DNA of 64,000 nt from JBOIBN01 sp050739575 (GTDB lineage: Bacteria > Pseudomonadota > Gammaproteobacteria > JAKDMP01): assembly GCA_050739575.1 (NCBI GenBank), contig JBOIBN010000002.1, positions 1 through 64,000 of the forward strand, in the 5' to 3' direction. Shown in pieces: positions 44,405 through 53,866 of this stretch. The position numbers were made by a program, and so were the translations under genes. The notes below the pieces were generated by a model. That model did no database searches and was not told the DNA's origin. It was given only the letters and a program-made list of their open reading frames with translations. The stretch's first letter is position 1; the number at the start of each line of letters is the position of its first letter.

Positions 44405-45588
44405 AGAACGTGGCAGTGCTCGGCGCAAGCGGGAGCATCGGGCGCAGCACGGCCGATGTGGTCGCGCGCAATCCTGAGCGCTACCGATTATTCGCGCTCG
44501 CGGCCAATCGCAATGTCGAGGCCCTGTTGGAACAATGCCGTAAATATCGTCCCGTCTATGCGGCGCTTGCGGATGCCGACGCAGCGCGGACGCTCGCGGC
44601 GAGACTGCGCGAGGATGACATTCCGACCGAGGTTCTGGCCGGGACCGAAGCCCTGATCGAACTGGCCGCTCATCCGCAGACCGACCTCGTAATGGCCGGC
44701 ATCGTAGGCGCGGCAGGATTGGCACCAACGCTGGCTGCGGCGCGTGCGGGTAAGCGGGTACTCCTGGCCAACAAGGAATCGTTGGTCATGACCGGACCGC
44801 TTTTTCTCGGCGAACTCGCTAAAAGCGGCGGCGAGCTGATCCCGATCGACAGCGAGCACAATGCCTTGTTTCAGTGCATGCCGGGCGGTTATCGGGCGGG
44901 TGCACGTGCGCCCGGGGTGAACCGCTTGTGGTTGACCTGTTCGGGCGGACCGTTTCGGGAACGCCGGATCGAGGAACTTCATGCGGTTACGCCGGACGAA
45001 GCCTGTGCGCATCCGAAGTGGAAAATGGGGCGCAAGATTTCCGTAGACTCGGCCACGCTCATGAACAAGGGGCTGGAGATCATCGAAGCGAGTTATCTGT
45101 TTGGTCTCGGGCTCGAGGAGGTACGGGTCGTCGTGCACCCGCAGAGCACCGTCCACAGCCTGGTGGAATACGCGGATGGCTCCTTCATCGCCCAGCTCGG
45201 CCGTCCCGACATGCGTACGCCGATCGCCTGCGGCCTGGCCTGGCCGGAGCGCGTGAGTTCCGGCGTGGAACCGCTCGACCTCGCGACGCTCGGCAGCCTC
45301 GATTTTGAATCGCCCGATGAGACGAATTTTCCCTGTTTGCGCCTCGCGCGCGAGGCGCTCGCCGCGGGTGGTACGGCGCCGGCCGTGCTCAACGCGGCGA
45401 ACGAGGTCGCAGTGGCGGCCTTTCTCATCGGAGATTTACGTTTTACGGATATCCCGACCGTCGTCGAGGCCGTGCTGGCACAGACGGATGCGCCACCGGC
45501 CGTGGACCTCGATGCCGTGCTCGCCGTGGACGCCGAAGCCCGGGCGCAGGCAAAGCGGATTGCAACCGAAACTGCCGTGTCCGCATGA
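44401..45588 (+). CDS. dxr: 1-deoxy-D-xylulose 5-phosphate reductoisomerase
   Basis: A 395-residue enzyme of the MEP isoprenoid pathway. NADPH motif GASGSIG is at residues 8-14; the metal and substrate region includes PIDSEHNALFQ, SGGPFR and HPKWKMGRKISVDSATLMNKGLE. The ATG overlaps the cdsA stop (ATGA). It supplies precursors for the undecaprenyl carrier made by uppS. Confidence 0.96.
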   Translation: MKNVAVLGASGSIGRSTADVVARNPERYRLFALAANRNVEALLEQCRKYRPVYAALADADAARTLAARLREDDIPTEVLAGTEALIELAAHPQTDLVMAGIVGAAGLAPTLAAARAGKRVLLANKESLVMTGPLFLGELAKSGGELIPIDSEHNALFQCMPGGYRAGARAPGVNRLWLTCSGGPFRERRIEELHAVTPDEACAHPKWKMGRKISVDSATLMNKGLEIIEASYLFGLGLEEVRVVVHPQSTVHSLVEYADGSFIAQLGRPDMRTPIACGLAWPERVSSGVEPLDLATLGSLDFESPDETNFPCLRLAREALAAGGTAPAVLNAANEVAVAAFLIGDLRFTDIPTVVEAVLAQTDAPPAVDLDAVLAVDAEARAQAKRIATETAVSA

Positions 45589-46946
45589 GCGCACTTATCG
45601 CCATCGTTGCCTTTCTTGTCGCCGTAGCCGTTCTGATCACGTTTCACGAATTCGGACACTTCATCATGGCCCGCCTGCTCGGGGTCAAGGTGCTCCGATT
45701 TTCGCTAGGTTTCGGACGCCCGTTGCTGCGCTGGCAACGAGGGGAGGGCACGGAATACATGATCTCAGCGCTGCCCTTCGGCGGCTATGTGAAACTGCTC
45801 GATGAAAGGGAAGGGCCGGTACCGGAGCCGGAGAGTGGCCACGCTTTCAATCGCCAGCCGATCTGGGCACGCGCCGTCATTCTCGTTGCCGGGCCGGCGT
45901 TCAATCTCTTGTTTGCCGTACTCGCTTACTGGGTTGTCTTCATGGCGGGGATTCCCGGGCTCAAGCCCGTGATCGGCCCGGTCGGACCCGACACGCCGGC
46001 TGCCCGCGCGGGGCTTGTCGAGCGCGATACGATCCTCGCGGTGAACGGCAAACAGACTCCAACCTGGGAGGCAGCACAGCTTGCTTTGCTCGAGGCCGTG
46101 GTGGCCGAGCGACCGCTCGTGCTCAGGGTCGAAACGCCGACCGGCGCAGAGCGCAGCTCCACCCTGCGTTATGGTGACGTCAAGGCCTTGACCCAGCCCG
46201 GTGCCTTGCTTTCGGGATTGGGCATCAGCGCCTGGCTGCCGCCGCTCGTGCCGGTGATCGGCAAGATCGAGCCGCAGGATTCGGCGGCGCGCGCCGGGTT
46301 GCTCGCGGGCGATCACATTCTCGCCATCAACGATAAAAAGGCTGCGGACTGGGACGCGGTAGTCAAGGTGGTGCGCGCGCAACCCAATCGGCGCCTGATG
46401 TTCGAGATCGAGCGCAACGGTCGTGAACTCACGCTGCCGGTCATTGCCGGCAGCCGCAACGAGAACGGCACAACAGTGGGATATATCGGGGCCGCGCCGA
46501 AGGTGCCGGCCGATTATGGCGCCGATCTGCGCGCGGACTACCGTTTACCGCCGCTTGCGGCATTCTCCGCAGGGGTGGCGCGCACCGGGCAGCTGACTAC
46601 CGTGACCTCAATCATGCTCTATCGCATGGCCGTCGGCCAAGCCTCTCTCAAAAACCTCAGCGGTCCGATCTCCATAGCGCAGTATGCGGGCGCATGGGCG
46701 CAGGCGGGCATTGTCCCGTTTCTGTTTTTCCTCGCCATCATCAGCATCAGCCTCGGAATACTCAACGCCTTGCCGATCCCTCTTCTGGACGGTGGGCAGC
46801 TGCTTTTCCTCGGTTTCGAGCTCGTGCGGGGCCGTCCGTTGTCGGCCAACGCCGAGGCCGTCGGGCAGCGCGTGGGTTTGAGTTTGCTCGCGGTGCTGGT
46901 AGGCTTTGCACTCTTCAGCGATCTCAGTCGCCTGTTTAATTCGTAG
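45585..46946 (+). CDS. rseP: site-2 protease RseP
   Basis: A 453-residue intramembrane zinc metalloprotease. The zinc motif HEFGH is at 21-25 in TM1, two PDZ domains lie in the periplasmic region (about 115-300), and the second zinc ligand site NALPIPLLDGG is near 400. It cleaves RseA-type anti-sigma factors in the envelope stress response. The start overlaps dxr (ATGA). Confidence 0.95.
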   Translation: MSALIAIVAFLVAVAVLITFHEFGHFIMARLLGVKVLRFSLGFGRPLLRWQRGEGTEYMISALPFGGYVKLLDEREGPVPEPESGHAFNRQPIWARAVILVAGPAFNLLFAVLAYWVVFMAGIPGLKPVIGPVGPDTPAARAGLVERDTILAVNGKQTPTWEAAQLALLEAVVAERPLVLRVETPTGAERSSTLRYGDVKALTQPGALLSGLGISAWLPPLVPVIGKIEPQDSAARAGLLAGDHILAINDKKAADWDAVVKVVRAQPNRRLMFEIERNGRELTLPVIAGSRNENGTTVGYIGAAPKVPADYGADLRADYRLPPLAAFSAGVARTGQLTTVTSIMLYRMAVGQASLKNLSGPISIAQYAGAWAQAGIVPFLFFLAIISISLGILNALPIPLLDGGQLLFLGFELVRGRPLSANAEAVGQRVGLSLLAVLVGFALFSDLSRLFNS

Positions 46947-46962
46947 CCCAGGAGGGTCACCC

Positions 46963-49356
46963 TTGCCCGGACGCCAACTCGTTGCCCGAGTCCTTTTTTC
47001 CCTAACCCTGTTTGCAGGCCTGTGGACGCCCGTGGGACATGCCGCAGGTAGCGGTTCTTTCATCGTGCAGAATATTCAGGTCATCGGGCTTGAACGTATC
47101 TCGAAAACTACCGTGCTCACTTACATGCCTGGCATCGACGTCGGGCAGACGGTGGGATCAGCCGATATCTCCAAGGCCATTCGCAGCCTGTATCAGACCG
47201 GGTTTTTTACCCAAGTTCAGTTCAGACGCGAACGCTCCACGCTTATTATCCTTGTTCACGAGCGCCCCACGATCGCGGAGGTCGTTCTGAGCGGCAACAA
47301 GGCGATCAAGACCGATGCATTGCAAAAGGGCCTGGAGCAGGCGGGCCTGACGAAAGGGAGTTTTTTCAACCGCTCGGCGCTCAACGGCATCGAGGGTTCG
47401 CTTATCCAGACATATTTCGATCATGGCCGTTATGGCGTTCAGATCCATTCAACCATCAAACCGTTGCCCAACAACCGCGTTCTGATCGCGATCAAGATCA
47501 AGGAAGGTGCGGCCGCCAAAGTGCTTTCCATCAATTTCACCGGCAACAAGGCGTTTGATTCCGGCACCCTTCGCGGCCAATTCAAGCTCACCACGCCGGG
47601 CTGGTTCACTTGGCTGAGCGACAAGGACAAATACGAGGAGGAAAAGCTGAGCGGCAGCCTGGAGAATCTGCGTTCCTTCTACATGGATCGCGGGTACGCA
47701 GATTTCCGCATTGATTCCGTACAGGTTCAGATTTCGCCGAATAAATCTGGAATCTACATCAACGTCAATCTGCATGAGGGCGACAAATACAAGGTCGGTT
47801 CGGTGAAACTGCTCGGCGAATTTCCGATCGGCGAGAAAAAACTGGAGGATTTGTTGTTTCTCAAACCGGGCGACACGTTTTCCATGAAGCTTGCCAATGC
47901 GCAGGCCGAGCTTTTGACCAATGAACTGGGGAACTATGGTTACGGCTTCGCCGAAGTCAACCCGCTGCCGCAACCGGATCAGAAGACGCACACGGTGGAG
48001 ATGGTTTTCTACGTGAAGCCGGGCCAACGTGTTTATGTGCGCCACGTCGTTTTCAGTGGAGCGCCGGGCACGGATGATTCCGTATTTCGCCGCGAGATGC
48101 GTCAATCGGAAGGCAGTTGGCTCAACAATGTGAATCTCAAGCGTTCACGTATTCGCATTCAACGCCTTCCGTTCGTGGATACCGTCGATCTCAAACCGGT
48201 GAAGGTCCCGGGTTCGCCCGATCAGGTAGATCTCAACGTAAACGTCAACGAGCGCCAATCTGGAACCGCCAATGTGTCTCTCTCCTATTCCGGGTACTAC
48301 GGGTTCGGTGTAGGAGCCGACGTGGCGTTATCCAACCTGTTTGGCGAAGGCAAGCAACTTCATTTCGATGTCAACAAGAACAGTGTCTTGACCAGTGCCA
48401 CGGCTTCCTACACGAATCCTTACGTGACAAGCAGCGGAATCAGTCGCACGTTTTCTCTGACTTATACCAAGGGCACCAGTGTAAATTTGAATTCGTCCCA
48501 GTTCATATCCAAGAATTACGGAGCAGGCGTGACGTATGGATTCCCGCTTTCCGAATTCGATTCCTACAGTTTGGGTGCGAGCTTTCTCAGTGGAACATTG
48601 ACACCCTACTGCACTTCATCGACACAGTTCACGAATTTTGTAAGCAATCCCGCAAATGGCAGTGTAGCGTATCAACAGAGCTATTGTCCCGGACTCGATT
48701 CCAGCGTCCCCATCAATTTTCCGATACCGACTCTGACCTACAACAATTTCATCGCTATGGCAGGATACAGCCACGATACCCGCGATCGCACCGTGCTTCC
48801 GACCAGAGGTACGCTGCAGCAATTTAATTTGAATGTGGCGCTTCCGTTGGGCGACGAAACCTTTTACACCGCCACCTGGAATCAGACGTCTTTCTTCCCG
48901 ATCAGATCGGGCTTCATCTACGGCATCAACAGTCTTGTCGGCCTCGGCGATGCCTATGGGAAAACCACCGATCTGCCGCCCTACCAACGTTTCTTTGCCG
49001 GCGGCGCGGATTCCGTAGCGGGCTATGAAGATGCTACCTTGGGACCGTTGGATTCCAACGGATTGCCGTATGGCGGGGATCTCGTCACCTGGGTACAAAA
49101 TGAACTGATCCTGCCCAATTTCCTTGGCGGTCCCAGCGCCCAAAACTCTTATCGCATGGCCTTTTTTGTCGACGCAGGAAACGTTTTTAATCGTCCTGGC
49201 GATTTCAGTTTCAAATATATTCGAGCCTCGTACGGACTTGGGTTAACCTGGCTCACGCCGATCGGTGCGTTGCATTTCAGCTATGCGATCCCGTTTCATT
49301 ATTATGTGGGCGATAATCTGGCGCGTTTCCAATTTACCCTCGGCGCTTATTTCTGA
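46963..49356 (+). CDS. bamA: outer-membrane assembly factor BamA
   Basis: A 797-residue protein with a signal peptide, five POTRA domains (about 25-425) and a C-terminal 16-strand barrel ending in FQFTLGAYF, an aromatic end of the outer-membrane type. The start is TTG at 46963, with AGGAGGG 7 nt upstream and a signal peptide directly after; no ATG fits. BamA inserts beta-barrel proteins into the outer membrane. Its stop overlaps the skp start. Confidence 0.95.
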   Translation: MPGRQLVARVLFSLTLFAGLWTPVGHAAGSGSFIVQNIQVIGLERISKTTVLTYMPGIDVGQTVGSADISKAIRSLYQTGFFTQVQFRRERSTLIILVHERPTIAEVVLSGNKAIKTDALQKGLEQAGLTKGSFFNRSALNGIEGSLIQTYFDHGRYGVQIHSTIKPLPNNRVLIAIKIKEGAAAKVLSINFTGNKAFDSGTLRGQFKLTTPGWFTWLSDKDKYEEEKLSGSLENLRSFYMDRGYADFRIDSVQVQISPNKSGIYINVNLHEGDKYKVGSVKLLGEFPIGEKKLEDLLFLKPGDTFSMKLANAQAELLTNELGNYGYGFAEVNPLPQPDQKTHTVEMVFYVKPGQRVYVRHVVFSGAPGTDDSVFRREMRQSEGSWLNNVNLKRSRIRIQRLPFVDTVDLKPVKVPGSPDQVDLNVNVNERQSGTANVSLSYSGYYGFGVGADVALSNLFGEGKQLHFDVNKNSVLTSATASYTNPYVTSSGISRTFSLTYTKGTSVNLNSSQFISKNYGAGVTYGFPLSEFDSYSLGASFLSGTLTPYCTSSTQFTNFVSNPANGSVAYQQSYCPGLDSSVPINFPIPTLTYNNFIAMAGYSHDTRDRTVLPTRGTLQQFNLNVALPLGDETFYTATWNQTSFFPIRSGFIYGINSLVGLGDAYGKTTDLPPYQRFFAGGADSVAGYEDATLGPLDSNGLPYGGDLVTWVQNELILPNFLGGPSAQNSYRMAFFVDAGNVFNRPGDFSFKYIRASYGLGLTWLTPIGALHFSYAIPFHYYVGDNLARFQFTLGAYF

Positions 49357-49892
49357 TGCGCTGGAGGGGGGGCATTGTGCTCTGTGTCGGACTGATCGGC
49401 TTTGCGTCATTCGCAGATGCTGCCGATGGCGTAGCTTATGTAAATTATCCGGAACTGTTGAACAAGGCTCCTCAGAGCCAGGCTTCGCGTGAGCTTTTGA
49501 AGCGCGAGTTTGCAGCCCAACAAATAAGAATAAAGAATGAACGTGTGACGGTGAAGAAACTCAGCGTGACTCTTCAGTTGCTCGACCCGGATGCGAACCA
49601 ATTTGAACGTGCGAGCGCGATTGAAAAGTTGAAATCTGCCCAAGCCACGTTAAAAAGCGATGAGCAAAGCTACGATACTGCCATGCTTTTAAGGCAGCAG
49701 CAGCTTATCGCCGACCTCAAGAACTTGATACTTAAGGAAATCAAGGCCAGCTCCCGGCTGAACCACTTTACGGTCGTGCTGGAACAAGGGGTGCTCTACG
49801 CCGCTCCCGACATGGATATCACGCAGGAGGTTCTCGCCCGGCTGAAGCAGGACTACGCCGCGACGCAGGCGGAACTTCGGAAGCGACCTTGA
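49356..49892 (+). CDS. skp: OmpH/Skp-family periplasmic chaperone
   Basis: A 178-residue protein with a signal peptide (to about ADA, residue 22) and a long central charged coiled coil, ending with a compact C-terminal part (HFTVVLEQGVLYAAPDMDIT). This is the usual bamA neighbour, holding unfolded outer-membrane proteins. The start overlaps the bamA stop by one base. Confidence 0.9.
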   Translation: MRWRGGIVLCVGLIGFASFADAADGVAYVNYPELLNKAPQSQASRELLKREFAAQQIRIKNERVTVKKLSVTLQLLDPDANQFERASAIEKLKSAQATLKSDEQSYDTAMLLRQQQLIADLKNLILKEIKASSRLNHFTVVLEQGVLYAAPDMDITQEVLARLKQDYAATQAELRKRP

Positions 49893-50920
49893 ACGCACCC
49901 GGCGTCAGTCTGGGAGAGATCGTGGCCGCACTGGGCGGAGAGCTCAGGGGCGATCCGGAGCGACGCGTACATACAGTCGGATCGCTTGCGACAGCGGGTT
50001 CGGCGGCTCTTGGGTTTCTCGCCAATTCCCGTTATCGGAGCTTGTTGAGCACGACACGGGCCGGCTGCGTGATTCTGCGCGAGAAGGATGCGTCCGGGTG
50101 CCAAACCGCGGCCATAGTGACCGCAGATCCCTATGTGTACTATGCGCGGGCCGCCGAGTTGGTTCTGCCGCCCACGTTGGTCAAACCCGGTATTCATCCC
50201 GGCGCAAGCATTGAGCCGGATGCCGAGATTGCCGCCGACGCCTGGGTCGGGCCACGCGTGGTGGTCGGGGCCGGGGCGTGTATCGGTCCGCGCGTCTATC
50301 TGGGTCCCGGTTGTGTGGTGGGCGACGGCGTTGAAATCGGAGCGCGAACCCGTCTGAGTGCCAACGTTACGATTCTCGCACGTGCCCATATCGGTCAGGA
50401 TTGCGTTTTGCATCCAGGAGTCGTAATCGGTGCCGACGGCTTTGGAATTGCCCTGGATGGCAAACAGTGGTTGAAGGTTCCCCAGCTCGGCAGCGTCGTG
50501 ATCGGCGATCGGGTGGAAATTGGCGCCAACACTACAATTGATCGGGGCACGATCGAAGACACGGTAATCGCCGACGGAGTCAAACTGGACAATCTGATTC
50601 AGATCGGTCACAACGTACGGATCGGCACCGACACCGTGATTGCAGCCTGCACCGGTATCTCGGGCACGACGACGGTTGGCGCCCGTTGCATGATCGCCGG
50701 GCAGGTCGGAATTGCCGGTCATCTAGAAATTGCCGATGGTAGTATTATCACCGGCAAGACCTTCGTCAACCACTCCATTCACTCCGCAGGCCGCTACTCG
50801 GGCGGACTTCCGATGGACGAAAGCGGGCGTTGGCGGCGTAACAGCGCGCGATTCAAATCGCTTGACGAGCTTGCCCGCCGGATTGCCCGGCTTGAGCGTG
50901 AAGACAAGGACACTAAATGA
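49889..50920 (+). CDS. lpxD: UDP-3-O-acylglucosamine N-acyltransferase
   Basis: A 343-residue hexapeptide acyltransferase of lipid A synthesis. The TTG start overlaps the skp stop (TTGA). An N-terminal nucleotide-binding domain (to about 105) is followed by the left-handed beta-helix and its catalytic-histidine region (IQIGHNVRIG near 235) and a C-terminal helix. It adds the second acyl chain of lipid A. Confidence 0.93.
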   Translation: MNAPGVSLGEIVAALGGELRGDPERRVHTVGSLATAGSAALGFLANSRYRSLLSTTRAGCVILREKDASGCQTAAIVTADPYVYYARAAELVLPPTLVKPGIHPGASIEPDAEIAADAWVGPRVVVGAGACIGPRVYLGPGCVVGDGVEIGARTRLSANVTILARAHIGQDCVLHPGVVIGADGFGIALDGKQWLKVPQLGSVVIGDRVEIGANTTIDRGTIEDTVIADGVKLDNLIQIGHNVRIGTDTVIAACTGISGTTTVGARCMIAGQVGIAGHLEIADGSIITGKTFVNHSIHSAGRYSGGLPMDESGRWRRNSARFKSLDELARRIARLEREDKDTK

Positions 50921-51372
50921 CGGATCAAACGAGCGGCTTCGACATCCACCGGATTTTGGAAATACTCCCGCATCGCTATCCGTTTCTGATGGTGGATCGT
51001 GTGCTTGAGTGCACTCCCGGCGAGCGGCTTGTCGCGATCAAGAACGTGACCATAGACGAGCCGTTCTTCGTCGGGCATTTCCCCGTGCGTCCCGTGATGC
51101 CGGGGGCGCTGGTGCTGGAAGCGATGGCTCAGACAAGCAGTTTGTTGATCTATATGACTCACGTGGTTTCGCCCCGCACAATTTACTATCTGGTTCGCGT
51201 GGACAAGGCGAAGTTCCGGCGACCGGTAGAACCCGGGGACCAGCTGTTGCTCACCGCCTCGCCACGACGCAGCATCCGTAATATGTCCTGTTTCGATGCC
51301 CGTGCGGAAGTGGATGGACATTTGGCCGCCGAGGCGCAAATCTGGTGTGCTCCCAAGAACGCCGGTGATTAG
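50917..51372 (+). CDS. fabZ: 3-hydroxyacyl-ACP dehydratase, first of two tandem copies
   Basis: A 151-residue hot-dog-fold dehydratase. The catalytic histidine is in FVGHFPVRPVMPG and glutamate in VLEAMAQ. The start overlaps lpxD (ATGA). It dehydrates beta-hydroxyacyl-ACPs. The next gene is a second copy about 60% identical by eye; both keep the active-site residues. Confidence 0.95.
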   Translation: MTDQTSGFDIHRILEILPHRYPFLMVDRVLECTPGERLVAIKNVTIDEPFFVGHFPVRPVMPGALVLEAMAQTSSLLIYMTHVVSPRTIYYLVRVDKAKFRRPVEPGDQLLLTASPRRSIRNMSCFDARAEVDGHLAAEAQIWCAPKNAGD

Positions 51373-51415
51373 GCCGCAGATTTAGCTCTCTTTATCGCGT
51401 CTTGAGATTTCCGCC

Positions 51416-51871
51416 ATGGAACATGCGTATATGAACGAAAAAGAAATTGTTGACATTCATCAGATTCTCGGGCGCCTCCCTCATCGCTACCCGTTTCTGT
51501 TGGTGGATCGTGTGATCGAGTACGTTTCCGGCGAGCGGCTGATCGCGGTCAAGAACGTGACCATAGGCGAACCATTTTTCGTCGGACATTTCCCCATTTG
51601 TCCCGTAATGCCGGGCGTACTGGTTCTGGAGGCCATGGTTCAGGCGACCAGCCTTCTTGCAGCGGAAATTTATCATGGCTCTGAAAACGAGCTGCATTAT
51701 CTGGTCGGTGTCGATAAGGCAAGTTTTCGGCGTCCGGTCGAACCCGGAGATCAATTGATTCTCACCACTTCGTTGCAGCGAGTGGTCCGCAAGATTGGTC
51801 GCTTCCATGCCAGCGCCGAGGTTGGAAATAAGCTGGTCGCTTCGGCCGAGCTTTTGTGTACATCGAGGTAA
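51416..51871 (+). CDS. fabZ: 3-hydroxyacyl-ACP dehydratase, second tandem copy
   Basis: A 151-residue FabZ-type protein with histidine in FVGHFPICPVMPG and glutamate in VLEAMVQ. Differences from copy 1 lie mostly in the substrate tunnel helix (QATSLLAAEIYHGS versus QTSSLLIYMTHVVS) and the termini. The ATG at 51416 is used; MNEKEI at 51431 is an alternative. Its stop overlaps the lpxA start by one base. It may serve a different chain length; this is inference. Confidence 0.92.
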   Translation: MEHAYMNEKEIVDIHQILGRLPHRYPFLLVDRVIEYVSGERLIAVKNVTIGEPFFVGHFPICPVMPGVLVLEAMVQATSLLAAEIYHGSENELHYLVGVDKASFRRPVEPGDQLILTTSLQRVVRKIGRFHASAEVGNKLVASAELLCTSR

Positions 51872-52650
51872 TGCGCAACGTGATTGATCCGCGCGCCATC
51901 GTTCATCCAGGGGTCAAACTTGCAGAAGGCGTACGAGTGGGGCCTTTCGCCATCATCGGGGAAAATGTTGTAATCGGTGCGGATACCGAAATCGGCGCCC
52001 ATACCGTTATCGAGGGACCTTGCGAAATCGGTGCCGGGAATCGCATCTTCCCGTATGTGTCGCTCGGGCTCGCGCCACAGGACAAGAAATACGGTGGCGA
52101 GGCGACTTCACTCAGAATCGGAGACGGCAACACTATCCGCGAGTTTTGCACCATCAACCGCGGTACCGCGCAGGATCGCGGAGAGACCGAAATCGGTTCC
52201 GACAACTGGATCATGGCCTACGTGCATATCGCCCACGATTGCGTCATCGGAGATCATACGATTCTCGCCAACAACGTGACCCTGGCCGGTCATGTGAAAA
52301 TTGACGATTGGGCGGTACTCGGAGGATTCGCCAAGGTGCATCAATTCTGCTGGCTGGGAGCGCACTGCTTCGCACAGATGGACGCCGGCATATCGAAAGA
52401 CGTACCGCCTTACCTGATGGCGGCCGGCATGCCTGCCCGGCCACGCGGAATCAATCGGGAAGGGCTACGCAGGCGTGGATATTCGGCTGCTACCATACGC
52501 GCGATTACCGAGGCGTACCGTCTCATCTATCGTTCCGGCCGCCTGCTTGCCGATGCGCGCAAGGAACTCGCCGTGCGGGCCGGGCATGAACCGGCACTCG
52601 CGCGACTGGTCGAGTTTCTCGACGCCAGCGAGCGCAGCATCATTCGCTGA
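51871..52650 (+). CDS. lpxA: UDP-N-acetylglucosamine O-acyltransferase
   Basis: A 259-residue acyltransferase catalysing the first lipid A step. The beta-helix runs from HPGVKLAEGVRVGPFAIIG; the catalytic histidine lies in AYVHIAHDCVIG (near residue 120), followed by VHQFCWLGAH and the C-terminal helices (REGLRRRGYS, AYRLIYRSGR). The ATG at 51871 overlaps the fabZ stop. Confidence 0.96.
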   Translation: MRNVIDPRAIVHPGVKLAEGVRVGPFAIIGENVVIGADTEIGAHTVIEGPCEIGAGNRIFPYVSLGLAPQDKKYGGEATSLRIGDGNTIREFCTINRGTAQDRGETEIGSDNWIMAYVHIAHDCVIGDHTILANNVTLAGHVKIDDWAVLGGFAKVHQFCWLGAHCFAQMDAGISKDVPPYLMAAGMPARPRGINREGLRRRGYSAATIRAITEAYRLIYRSGRLLADARKELAVRAGHEPALARLVEFLDASERSIIR

Positions 52651-52710
52651 TGAGGTCGCCGACTGGGGAGAACCTGCCCGCATCCGCATACTCCCCATCT
52701 CTCGATCGTC

Positions 52711-53862
52711 ATGTCGCTTAAAATCGCACTCATCGCCGGCGAAGCTTCCGGCGATCAACTCGGCGCTCATCTGATCGAGGCCTTGCGTGCCCGCTGTCCC
52801 GGTATCGAGATAATCGGCGTTGCGGGCACAGCCATGCGTGCCGCCGGTTGCCGTCCTCTTGCCGACGTGGATGACATGTCGGTCATGGGATTTGCCGAGC
52901 TTGCCGTCCATCTGCCGCGACTGCTTGCGCTGCGTCGGCAACTCATTCGCGCGTTGCTCGCGATGCAGCCTGATCTCGTGGTCGGGATAGACGTGCCCGA
53001 TTTCAATCTGGGACTGGAGCGGCGTCTGCGCAAACAGGGCCTTGCGACCGCGCATTATGTAAGTCCTTCCGTGTGGGCGTGGCGGGCAGGGCGGGTGCAT
53101 GCAGTAGCGGCTGCCGCCAAATGCGTGCTCTGTCTGTTGCCGTTTGAACCTGAGTGCTACCGGGAACTGCCGATCAAGGCGGTGTTCGTCGGTCATCCGC
53201 TTGCGGATATGTTGGTTCCGCTGGCGCGTGAGGAAGCGCGGCGCCGGCTCTGTTTGGAGCACGCGGGACGCCTGCTTGCCGTGCTCCCCGGTTCGCGGAC
53301 GACCGAGGTGAAGCGTCTTGCCCCGGTTTTTGTCGCCGCCGCAGCCGAGCTTGCGCGTACGCGGGACGATCTGAAGATCGTGATCCCGCTTGCCCGGCCG
53401 ACACTTAAACCCTTGGTCGAGGCTGCGTTAAGGCCCTATCCGCGGCTCGTTTGTTCGCTGGTCGAGGGTTCCGCTCATGCGGCGATCGGTGCAGCCGACG
53501 CAGTGCTAACGGCCTCGGGCACGGCTACGCTCGAGACGATGCTGCTCGAGCGGCCGATGGTAGTCGCCTACCGCCTGCAACCGGTTTCGGCATGGCTGCT
53601 GCGGCGTTCTGGTTTGCTGCAAACCCGGCATTTCGCCTTGCCGAATCTTATTGCCGGGCGCGGCATTGTTCCTGAGTTGCTCCAGGAGGACGCGAGCGTT
53701 GCTAAAATCATCGCTGCCGTGGGTTCATTGCTTGATGATGCGGGTGCCCGTGATGCCCAGCTTGCGGCATTTGCAGCCCTGCGCGGGACGCTTGGAGGCG
53801 GTGCTGCCGCGCGTGCCGCCGATGTATTGCTCCGACAACTCGCCATCCGTGGAACGGCTTGA
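52711..53862 (+). CDS. lpxB: lipid-A-disaccharide synthase
   Basis: A 383-residue GT19 glycosyltransferase: ALIAGEASGDQLGAHL at the start, the SPSVWAWR motif near 119, and C-terminal GTATLETMLLERPMVVAYR. It joins two acylated glucosamines. E. coli LpxB has 382 residues. It starts 60 nt after lpxA with a weak ribosome site. Confidence 0.95.
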   Translation: MSLKIALIAGEASGDQLGAHLIEALRARCPGIEIIGVAGTAMRAAGCRPLADVDDMSVMGFAELAVHLPRLLALRRQLIRALLAMQPDLVVGIDVPDFNLGLERRLRKQGLATAHYVSPSVWAWRAGRVHAVAAAAKCVLCLLPFEPECYRELPIKAVFVGHPLADMLVPLAREEARRRLCLEHAGRLLAVLPGSRTTEVKRLAPVFVAAAAELARTRDDLKIVIPLARPTLKPLVEAALRPYPRLVCSLVEGSAHAAIGAADAVLTASGTATLETMLLERPMVVAYRLQPVSAWLLRRSGLLQTRHFALPNLIAGRGIVPELLQEDASVAKIIAAVGSLLDDAGARDAQLAAFAALRGTLGGGAAARAADVLLRQLAIRGTA

Positions 53863-53866
53863 GCGA

